Shown one piece after another: positions 1 to 5,138 of a stretch of DNA of 5,138 nt. The stretch's first letter is position 1. Every line of letters begins with the position of its first letter. The notes beneath the pieces were generated by a model. It saw only the letters and a program-made list of their open reading frames with translations, had not been told where the DNA came from and made no database searches. This DNA is from Bacillota bacterium (GTDB taxonomy: Bacteria; Bacillota; Clostridia; Christensenellales; Aristaeellaceae). The stretch lies in NCBI GenBank assembly GCA_023391725.1, contig JAEWAH010000076.1, positions 1-5,138 of the forward strand. Direction: 5' to 3'. The translations under genes and the position numbers were made by a program.

Positions 1-1985
1 TTCCTGAATACAGCTGGTGGAACGAGTGCCTCCACGGTGTTGCCAGGGCCGGCGTTGCAACCATGTTCCCGCAGCCCATCGGCATGGCGGCCAGTTTTGA
101 CACAAAGCAGCTGCATGAGATCGCCTCCATCATCGGCGACGAAGCCAGGGTCAAGCACCACGCCGCAGCGGAAAAGGAAGACCGGGGCATCTACAAGGGG
201 CTGACCATGTGGACGCCCAATATTAACATCTTTCGTGACCCCCGCTGGGGCCGCGGCCACGAAACGTATGGGGAAGATCCCTTCCTTACAGCCCGCATGG
301 GCGTCAGCTTCATCAAGGGCCTGCAGGGCGACGATCCTAAGTATTTCAAGTGCATCGCCACCGCCAAGCACTTTGCCGTGCATAGTGGCCCCGAGGCCGA
401 CCGCCACGCCTTTGACGCCCAGGCTTCCAAAAAGGATATGGCGGAAACGTATCTGCCCGCCTTCAAAGCCGCGGTGGAAGAAGCCGGGGTCTTTTCCATC
501 ATGGGCGCGTACAACCGCGTCAACGGCGAGGCAGCTTGCGCATCGCCCACGCTGCTCCAAAAGACGCTGCGGGAGGACTGGCATTTTGACGGTTATGTAG
601 TCAGCGACTGCGGCGCCATTGAGGATATTTATGAGCACCACAAGGTGGTGAAAAGCGCGGCGGAAGCTGCGGCGCTGTCGGTAAACAACGGTTGCGACCT
701 GTGCTGCGGCTGGGTGTTCCCGCACCTATTGGAGGCGGTGAAGCAGGGCCTGATATCCGAGGAAACGATCACCGAGGCCGCCTACCGGCTGCTGCTGGCG
801 CGCTTTAAGCTGGGCATGTACGATCCCATTCAGGATCAGCCCTACGCCAATCTTCCTTACGAGCTGAATGACTGCGACGAGCATCACCAAAAGAGCCTTA
901 AGATGGCCAGGGATACCCTGGTGCTCCTAAAGAACGAGGGTCTGCTGCCCCTTGATAAAAAGAGCCTGAAAACCGTTGCCGTTATCGGCCCCAACGCCGA
1001 CAGCCGGGATGCGCTGAAGGGCAACTACACTGGCACGCCCTCTGAAACCTACACGGTGCTGGAAGGCATCAAGGCGGCGCTGCCGGGCGTTCGGGTCATC
1101 TTTGCCGAGGGCTGCGCGCTGACTGGCGGATCGGTGGAGGCGCAATGGGGCGAGACGTCTGATTACCGTATCGGCGAAGCGCTGAAGGCGGCGGAGATGG
1201 CCGACGCGGTGATCCTTGTCATGGGCCTCAACGGCGACAAGGAGGGCGAGGAGGGCCTGGGCTCCGGCGACAGGACGACCATGCACCTGCCCGAATCCCA
1301 ACGCGACCTGATCGATGCGCTGACGACCGTGAAAAAGCCCATGGTGTTTGTGAATATGACGGGATCGGCCACCATCTTCCCTCACGCGGAGCACTTCCAG
1401 GCGATCCTGCAGGCCTGGTACCCCGGCCAGATGGGCGGCATCGCCATCGCAGATGTACTGTTTGGCGCGTACAGCCCCTGCGGACGGCTGCCGGTGACCT
1501 TCTACGCCACCATGGAACAGGTGCCGGATTTTTCGGATTACCGCATGGAAGGCCGCACCTACCGCTATATGCAGGCCGCGCCAGCCTATCCCTTCGGGTA
1601 CGGCCTGTCCTACACCAGCTTTGCCTACAGCGGCCTGTCAGCTAAGGTGTCGGAAGCGGGCATGGATGTGACGGTCACCGTGAAAAACGTTGGGTCCATG
1701 GATGGCAGAGAGGTGGTGCAGGCCTATGTGAGCCTGATCGATCCCGCCTATTCCGCACCGATTCGGCAGCTTGGCGCCTTTGACAGTGTGTTCCTAAAGG
1801 TTGGGGAAGCGAAAACCGTCACCCTGCATATAGCCCGGGAACAGCTCTCCGCCTATGATGAGGAAGGCGCTGCTCACATGCACAAGGGAAAGTTACAGTT
1901 GTTTGTAGGCGGCGGCCAGCCGGATGAGCGCACCATGCAGCTTACAGGAAAATCCTGCCTGAGTGCCGAAATCGTATTGAAATAA
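1..1985 (+). CDS. Glycoside hydrolase family 3 beta-glycosidase (beta-glucosidase/beta-xylosidase type), 5'-truncated by the window edge
   Basis: A retaining exo-acting beta-glycosidase that removes terminal glucose, xylose or a related sugar from oligosaccharides. The first complete codon is at base 3, and the frame is open above the ATG at 63, reading the conserved GH3 segment WWNECLHGVARAG. The true start therefore lies outside the window, and I estimate that some 45-60 residues are missing. Numbering from M63, the TIM-barrel domain (to about 255) contains RDPRWGRGHETYGEDP (58-73), the KHFAVHSG substrate-binding motif (102-109) and VVSDCGAI, with the nucleophile Asp182 (bases 606-608). The alpha/beta sandwich domain (about 285-480) contains KEGEEG (393-398), the usual place of the acid/base Glu, followed by GDR. 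PFGYGLSYTSF (510-520) leads into a C-terminal fibronectin-III-like domain (about 530-630) ending in LFVGGGQPD. There is no PA14 insertion. Localisation cannot be judged without the N-terminus. The GH3 assignment is very sure; the substrate is not. Confidence 0.96.
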   Translation, partial: PEYSWWNECLHGVARAGVATMFPQPIGMAASFDTKQLHEIASIIGDEARVKHHAAAEKEDRGIYKGLTMWTPNINIFRDPRWGRGHETYGEDPFLTARMGVSFIKGLQGDDPKYFKCIATAKHFAVHSGPEADRHAFDAQASKKDMAETYLPAFKAAVEEAGVFSIMGAYNRVNGEAACASPTLLQKTLREDWHFDGYVVSDCGAIEDIYEHHKVVKSAAEAAALSVNNGCDLCCGWVFPHLLEAVKQGLISEETITEAAYRLLLARFKLGMYDPIQDQPYANLPYELNDCDEHHQKSLKMARDTLVLLKNEGLLPLDKKSLKTVAVIGPNADSRDALKGNYTGTPSETYTVLEGIKAALPGVRVIFAEGCALTGGSVEAQWGETSDYRIGEALKAAEMADAVILVMGLNGDKEGEEGLGSGDRTTMHLPESQRDLIDALTTVKKPMVFVNMTGSATIFPHAEHFQAILQAWYPGQMGGIAIADVLFGAYSPCGRLPVTFYATMEQVPDFSDYRMEGRTYRYMQAAPAYPFGYGLSYTSFAYSGLSAKVSEAGMDVTVTVKNVGSMDGREVVQAYVSLIDPAYSAPIRQLGAFDSVFLKVGEAKTVTLHIAREQLSAYDEEGAAHMHKGKLQLFVGGGQPDERTMQLTGKSCLSAEIVLK

Positions 1986-2031
1986 GCCCACTTGCCTAAA
2001 ATGGCAAAACGCCTGGAAAACTAAATATATC

Positions 2032-2069
2032 AAACCGCTGGGTGGATGCTATGCACTGCCCAGCGGTTT
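2032..2069 (+). terminator. Probable rho-independent terminator after the GH3 gene
   Basis: A perfect 11-bp inverted repeat, AAACCGCTGGG at 2032-2042 and CCCAGCGGTTT at 2059-2069, encloses a 16-base loop and starts 46 bases after the GH3 stop. The lower stem is A-U pairs, so the only U run is the three U's at the base of the stem, followed by ACAUAUCUUGC. That makes it a moderate rather than strong terminator. The symmetric A/T ends would also allow it to act on the minus strand. Its position between the GH3 stop and the next promoter supports the call. Confidence 0.7.
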
Positions 2070-2076
2070 ACATATC

Positions 2077-2104
2077 TTGCTTTCGCAATGCCTTTGCTTA
2101 TAAT
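2077..2104 (+). promoter_or_regulatory. Sigma-A-type promoter for the APH-like gene
   Basis: A consensus -10 hexamer TATAAT lies at 2099-2104. A weak -35, TTGCTT (first three bases match TTGACA), lies at 2077-2082 with a 16-base spacer. Transcription would begin near 2111, leaving a 5' leader of about 45 bases before the ATG at 2158. The promoter sits just after the GH3 terminator hairpin, so the downstream gene should be transcribed independently of the GH3 gene. The weak -35 suggests modest expression or help from an activator. I see no clear operator in this short region. Confidence 0.65.
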
Positions 2105-2144
2105 GGTTGTGTAAAAGGTTGGAATTGTCAAGGTGTTAAGTCAA

Positions 2145-2149
2145 AAGGA
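2145..2149 (+). promoter_or_regulatory. Ribosome binding site that decides the start of the APH-like gene
   Basis: AAGGA at 2145-2149 lies 8 bases before the ATG at 2158, ideal spacing for a Bacillota start. The upstream in-frame ATG at 2149 would overlap this site. Its only alternative is AAGGTG at 2130-2135, 13 bases away, which is too distant for good initiation. The site therefore favours 2158 as the start. Confidence 0.6.
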
Positions 2150-2157
2150 TGGTGTAT

Positions 2158-3111
2158 ATGAGCCAGGATGATACAGCTTTGCAAATAAGCGAGATATATG
2201 AGATCCTAAAGGATCGGTGTGTGTCTACGGGTGAGATAGCTTTGTATCAAAAGAAAGGCCGGATCACAGATTACTTATTAGATAACAAATACATCTTAAG
2301 AATATCAAACTCTGCGCTGGATGATCAAATGAAGCAGAATAGAGCAAAATCGATATCGTTTGTATCTAAAATCCATTCATCTGGTGCATTTACTGCTTCT
2401 GGCCACCAATACCATTACCTGATTACTGATTATGTGCAAGGCAATGATTTATGGAGCGTTATACAGGATCTTACAGATGAACAAAAAGTCAATATCGGAA
2501 AGGAAATCGCTCAATTCCTCAGTGAACTGCATTCAATAACGGACGCTGCTTATGACATTGGCCATTATGTTCCTACAATTCCCAGGTGCACAAAATCATG
2601 GAAAGATGGACATCTTGAATATATCGAAATGTTAAGAAGCGGTCTTTCTGAAATGGATATAGCATTGGAAAGTAAAAAAGTGATTTCAAAAGCATTTGAT
2701 TATCTTGATGCAAATAGCCATTCCCTGGAATACCAAACGGGAGCCAAACTGTTGCATAATGATTTTCACCCTAAAAATATTATCGTGCACGAAGGCAGGT
2801 TGGCTGGAATCATAGATTGGGAGTGCTCACAATTCGGCGAAGCAGACTTTGAATTGACTCATTTTTTTCATTGGTGCATTTACCCATCCATACCAGAGAA
2901 TAAGCTTGGACTATTATTGAAATCTGTTATAGAAAATCTACAGCCGAATGTGCCCAATATAGAAAACCGCCTCACAATTTATCAACTGGAACATGAGATA
3001 AATCAATTGATTTGGAATGGCAGCATGCAAGAGGAAGAGAGAATACAAAGAATAAGTGGTTGGCTTGACGGCCAAGTTGACGCTTTATTCGAAGAATGGC
3101 AGACAGAATAA
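2158..3111 (+). CDS. Aminoglycoside phosphotransferase (APH)/choline kinase-fold family protein
   Basis: Predicted cytoplasmic small-molecule phosphotransferase of the APH family (protein-kinase-like fold), 317 residues from the ATG at 2158; an ATG at 2149 would add three. Numbering from 2158, the N-lobe includes KYILRIS (about 44-50), where the strand that normally carries the ATP-binding Lys has Arg48. TDYVQGNDLW (about 90-99) is the hinge region. The catalytic loop HNDFHPKNIIV has Asp202 as catalytic base and Asn207. IIDWE supplies the metal-binding Asp220, followed by GEADFELTHF. All core catalytic residues are present and the length is typical. The acceptor cannot be told from sequence: members phosphorylate aminoglycosides, macrolides, choline, homoserine or sugars, so antibiotic resistance should not be assumed. 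The gene is strikingly AT-rich against its neighbours and has its own promoter and terminator, which suggests horizontal acquisition. The fold is secure; the function is unknown. Confidence 0.9.
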   Translation: MSQDDTALQISEIYEILKDRCVSTGEIALYQKKGRITDYLLDNKYILRISNSALDDQMKQNRAKSISFVSKIHSSGAFTASGHQYHYLITDYVQGNDLWSVIQDLTDEQKVNIGKEIAQFLSELHSITDAAYDIGHYVPTIPRCTKSWKDGHLEYIEMLRSGLSEMDIALESKKVISKAFDYLDANSHSLEYQTGAKLLHNDFHPKNIIVHEGRLAGIIDWECSQFGEADFELTHFFHWCIYPSIPENKLGLLLKSVIENLQPNVPNIENRLTIYQLEHEINQLIWNGSMQEEERIQRISGWLDGQVDALFEEWQTE

Positions 3112-3138
3112 TTCGTATGATTGCATACCATAATTAAC

Positions 3139-3177
3139 AAAGCGCACCCTGCCTAACCGGCTGAGGGGTGCGTTTTC
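3139..3177 (+). terminator. Rho-independent terminator between convergent genes, probably bidirectional
   Basis: AAAGCGCACCC at 3139-3149 pairs with GGGTGCGTTTT at 3166-3176 over 11 bp with one G-U pair, and a T-rich tail (TTTTCTAT) follows. A second small stem, GCC (3151-3153) with GGC (3159-3161) around a 5-base loop, can form inside, giving a two-tier hairpin. It lies 27 bases after the APH-like stop. On the minus strand the same hairpin ends in TTTGTTAATTA and lies about 47 bases beyond the stop of the MBL-fold gene, so it can end both converging transcripts. Confidence 0.85.
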
Positions 3178-3223
3178 TATAGACGCAGGTAACAATGCCG
3201 CAGCGTGTCATCGCGGACTATCG

Positions 3224-4078
3224 TCATTTCGCCGGATAGATAATGGAGGTATCGCCACAGGAGGCGTACAGGCCGGGGCCGATCATGGTGCTGATGTGCG
3301 TTCCCGCGATATCACCTGATATGATCCCTTCCACAAGCGCAATGAACGGCGCAAGGCTCTCGCCGGGGATAAAATTGCATTCGCCGTGGCCGGAGAGCAG
3401 CCGGCTTGCGCCAAGCTTTTGAAGTTTTTGCAGGCTCTCTAAATACACCTTCAAGGGTTCGCTGTGGCATACATGCAGCCAGACGGGCCCCCAGTAAGCA
3501 TCCGGGACATATGTGTCGCCCGTGAAGATCGTATCCGTCTGTTCATCATACAGGCAGATGCTCCCCGGCGTATGGCCGGGTGTTTCCAGCACGCGAAGGG
3601 TCCTGCCTCCCAGATCCAAAACGTCGCCGTCCTTCACAGCAATGTTTTCAAGTCTTCCAGGCGTACCGAAGAAATCGACATGGACCTTCGGCGGAATGCC
3701 ATCCGCAGCCTTTTTATCGCGCGGCAGCACATTGTAATCCGGCTGCCGCGCATTCATGCGGGCGTTTTCGCGCTTTAACTCCGCTCCGTCCGGGTGAAGT
3801 TCCGCTAGATCGGCTGCGCCGCCATATACCACGCCGAAGAGATCGTTCCCGCAGGCGTGGTCATTATGGCCATGGCTCATGGCGACGATCACAGGAAGGC
3901 TTGCCAAGAAAGAGATGAACTTGCTCAGATCACCCGCGCCAAACCCGGTATCAAACAGCAGCGCCGTATCTCTGCCCAGGATCAGGTACATGTTGTCCGC
4001 GCCATGATCGCTGATGCGCCAAACGCCCTGACCCAGGTCATACGCATGATACCAGCCGTCCGTGCGGTCATATGCCAT
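3224..4078 (-). CDS. MBL-fold (metallo-beta-lactamase superfamily) metallo-hydrolase
   Basis: Predicted cytoplasmic di-metal hydrolase, 284 residues, with no signal peptide. An in-frame GTG at 4090 would add four residues, but it lies inside the Shine-Dalgarno sequence, so the ATG at 4078 is chosen. Numbering from that ATG, the metal ligands are SHGHNDHACGN (His69, His71, Asp73, His74), His169 in ETPGHTPGS, Asp188 in FTGDTY and His231 in LSGHGE. This is the complete glyoxalase-II/lactonase-type set for two metal ions. The opening VWRISDHGADNMYLILG and LLFDTGFGAGDL are the usual first strands. Nothing indicates a true beta-lactamase; a thioester, lactone or phosphoester hydrolase is equally possible. 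It lies 15 bases behind the glycosidase gene stop on the same strand and is probably translationally coupled to it, suggesting a role linked to carbohydrate use. The fold is very sure; the substrate is unknown. Confidence 0.93.
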   Translation of the reverse strand: MAYDRTDGWYHAYDLGQGVWRISDHGADNMYLILGRDTALLFDTGFGAGDLSKFISFLASLPVIVAMSHGHNDHACGNDLFGVVYGGAADLAELHPDGAELKRENARMNARQPDYNVLPRDKKAADGIPPKVHVDFFGTPGRLENIAVKDGDVLDLGGRTLRVLETPGHTPGSICLYDEQTDTIFTGDTYVPDAYWGPVWLHVCHSEPLKVYLESLQKLQKLGASRLLSGHGECNFIPGESLAPFIALVEGIISGDIAGTHISTMIGPGLYASCGDTSIIYPAK

Positions 4079-4085
4079 GGCTGCT

Positions 4086-4095
4086 ATCACCTCCT
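4086..4095 (-). promoter_or_regulatory. Extended Shine-Dalgarno site of the MBL-fold gene, overlapping the upstream stop codon
   Basis: Read on the minus strand, AGGAGGTGAT runs from 4095 to 4086 and matches ten bases of the canonical 16S rRNA 3'-end complement. It lies 7 bases before the ATG at 4078 and shares bases with the TAG stop (4096-4094) of the glycosidase gene. The GTG at 4090 is formed by this site itself, so it cannot be the start. The overlap implies that ribosomes ending the glycosidase can re-initiate on the MBL-fold gene. Confidence 0.85.
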
Positions 4096-5138
4096 ATTTC
4101 ATGTCAACAGCGTAGTGATGACCGGCCTTGGCCTGCCATGCAAGACATTCACCGTTTGTCCTGTCCACTTCAAAGGGTATTTCCGTGCCATCGGCAAGAT
4201 CAGTGACAACCACGGCCTTACCCGGCCACGGGTTCATCAGTCTGCATTGGGCGCTCCTGCGGGCGCTTACGGTAACAGCCTGGATGCCGTTTTCGTCCTT
4301 GGCTGCGCTGACCTCAAAGCCGCCCCGGGCCAGCATATTTCTAAAGGAGATGACGCTCCATTTGGGCACCACCGGAAACAGGTGGATGCGCCCGGAACGG
4401 CTGTTGAGCAAACGCTCCGGTGTGCGTATCAGCTCCGAGGCCAGCATTTCCTCATCCGCAATACTGACGCCCGGCATGTTATACCCGCAGGGAACCTGAT
4501 CTGCAAAGCAGCCTACAAGGATATACGGCTCGTTGTTCATGGCGGCGCGTACCGTATCCGCGGTGCGGATGATCAGCTCCTTGTCCTCCCTTGAACTGTC
4601 CAGTGTGATTTCATCCGCCAATGTCGCCGGGTAATTGGCACTGTTGATTTCATGGTCGCCGGCCTGCCAGCGGGGCATGGCCCCGGGGTTGCCCGCCAGG
4701 ATCTTACCCATGCCGATATCGAAGGTGGGGTAGGGCGGCAGATGCTCCGCCACATCCTTCCATCCGGGGATCAGGTCATCATCCTTATGCAGGTACTCCG
4801 CCGCTTCACAGGCCAGGTTCAATATTTTGCGGAACATGGTGATGGCCGCCGTGGTGTTTTTGGCATATCTCAACTCGTAGGAGATGCCGTAACTCTCCGT
4901 TTCCACCGCAGGCAGAAGGTTGTACTGCTTGCCGTCCCAGCCCCGTTTGGCAAAGGCCGCGTAGAAAATGGCCAGTTCCCTTAGTAACGGATAGGCGGTT
5001 TCGCGCAAGAACGCCTCATCGCCGGTATAGTCCCACAGGTTCCAGATGACCTTCATCACCTGGCCCGGCACTTCCACGCAAAAATCGAGTGTTTGATTTT
5101 CAATATACCAGGGGTCGGGGGTGGCGGGGGGCAGGTAG
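4094..5138 (-). CDS. Six-hairpin (alpha/alpha)6 glycoside hydrolase, GH95-like, C-terminal part; 5'-truncated by the window edge
   Basis: Predicted glycosidase, of which the last 347 residues are visible. The GTG at 5077 is not the start: the frame continues without a stop to the window edge, reading YLPPATPDPWYIENQ and on into the GTG codon. Numbering from the first visible Tyr, VIWNLWDYTGDEAFLRE (about 30-46) followed by AYPLLRELAIFYAAF is the repeated helix pattern of an (alpha/alpha)6 barrel, as in GH95 and GH65-type enzymes. LLPAVETESYG and NTTAAITMFRKIL (about 74-106) lie where GH95 enzymes have active-site loops. The end of the barrel, IHLFPVVPKW, leads into ARGGFEV and a C-terminal beta domain (about 265-347), an arrangement typical of GH95-like proteins. 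GH95 enzymes are mostly alpha-L-fucosidases or alpha-L-galactosidases, but the match is not close enough to name an activity. It is first in a two-gene unit with the MBL-fold gene. Confidence 0.8.
   Translation of the reverse strand, partial: YLPPATPDPWYIENQTLDFCVEVPGQVMKVIWNLWDYTGDEAFLRETAYPLLRELAIFYAAFAKRGWDGKQYNLLPAVETESYGISYELRYAKNTTAAITMFRKILNLACEAAEYLHKDDDLIPGWKDVAEHLPPYPTFDIGMGKILAGNPGAMPRWQAGDHEINSANYPATLADEITLDSSREDKELIIRTADTVRAAMNNEPYILVGCFADQVPCGYNMPGVSIADEEMLASELIRTPERLLNSRSGRIHLFPVVPKWSVISFRNMLARGGFEVSAAKDENGIQAVTVSARRSAQCRLMNPWPGKAVVVTDLADGTEIPFEVDRTNGECLAWQAKAGHHYAVDMK

Noticed and set aside
927..1394. A 155-codon minus-strand open frame inside the GH3 gene
   Set aside because: It lies opposite well-conserved GH3 sequence, is rich in Arg/His/Ala as expected of a GC-rich shadow frame, and shows no family motif.
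1992..2007. Small inverted repeat TTGCC/GGCAA just after the GH3 stop
   Set aside because: The stem is only 5 bp with a 6-base loop and no adjacent T tract; the 11-bp hairpin at 2032-2069 is a far better terminator.
2149..2157. ATG at 2149 as the start of the APH-like gene
   Set aside because: The best Shine-Dalgarno sequence (2145-2149) overlaps it and is ideally spaced for the ATG at 2158. The upstream ATG adds only Met-Val-Tyr and cannot be fully excluded.
2158..3111. Calling the kinase-like gene an aminoglycoside resistance gene
   Set aside because: The sequence shows only the shared family fold and catalytic motif. I recognise no similarity to a specific APH resistance class.
1986..3223. 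A mobile element carrying the AT-rich gene
   Set aside because: I saw no transposase, integrase, tRNA, or convincing terminal direct or inverted repeats. The partial resemblance of AACCGCTGGG near 2033 to AACCGGCTGAGG near 3155 looks like chance between two terminator hairpins.
3857..4594. A 245-codon plus-strand open frame crossing the junction of the two minus-strand genes
   Set aside because: It is antisense to the MBL-fold and glycosidase genes, both of which have clear family motifs. Its translation shows no recognisable domain, and long antisense frames are common in GC-rich coding DNA.
5075..5077. GTG at 5077 as the start of the six-hairpin glycosidase
   Set aside because: The frame stays open to the window edge with plausible protein sequence, no Shine-Dalgarno sequence precedes the GTG, and a 327-residue protein would lack most of an (alpha/alpha)6 enzyme.
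1..5138. CRISPR arrays, tRNA or rRNA genes, riboswitches
   Set aside because: Reading both strands I saw no regularly spaced repeats and no RNA gene signatures. The two intergenic gaps are each under 200 bases and are explained by terminators, a promoter and a ribosome binding site.

Overview
The window reads as a stretch of a polysaccharide-degrading Bacillota (Clostridia-type) genome, possibly from a gut or other anaerobic plant-matter habitat. Three lines point there. The Shine-Dalgarno sites are strong and Gram-positive-like, including a 10-base AGGAGGTGAT. The terminators are simple stem-loops. The two glycosidases resemble those of gut Clostridia. This placement is inference from style; no rRNA or marker gene is present. 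Most of the window is GC-rich (sample 60-base lines at 62-67% by hand count), but the central kinase-like gene is clearly AT-rich (sample lines at 30-33% GC).

Layout. (1) Bases 1-1985, plus strand: a family GH3 beta-glycosidase (beta-glucosidase/beta-xylosidase type). It enters from the left edge without its start; the reading frame is open from base 3, so the first in-frame ATG at 63 is internal. (2) Bases 1986-2157: a short intergenic region with a perfect 11-bp hairpin (probable terminator), then a promoter with a consensus TATAAT. (3) Bases 2158-3111, plus strand: an aminoglycoside-phosphotransferase (APH)/choline-kinase-fold protein with an intact catalytic motif, apparently a single-gene transcription unit. 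(4) Bases 3112-3223: a convergent intergenic region with a terminator that can work in both directions. (5) Bases 3224-4078, minus strand: a metallo-beta-lactamase (MBL)-fold hydrolase with a complete set of metal ligands. (6) Bases 4094-5138, minus strand: the C-terminal part of a six-hairpin, (alpha/alpha)6-type glycoside hydrolase resembling GH95. It leaves the window at the right edge with its frame still open, so the GTG at 5077 is internal.

How the genes fit together. The six-hairpin glycosidase and the MBL hydrolase are transcribed leftward as one unit: 15 bases separate the stop from the next ATG, and the ribosome binding site begins inside the stop codon. The GH3 enzyme and the six-hairpin enzyme point towards each other and probably belong to a wider carbohydrate-use region that removes terminal sugars from plant or host glycans. 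The APH-like gene between them differs in base composition and carries its own promoter and terminator, so it looks like a later insertion unrelated to glycan use.

I did not find a convincing undescribed system. The points most worth a second look are the MBL hydrolase coupled to a glycosidase, the uncertain active site of the six-hairpin enzyme, and the AT-rich APH-like gene.
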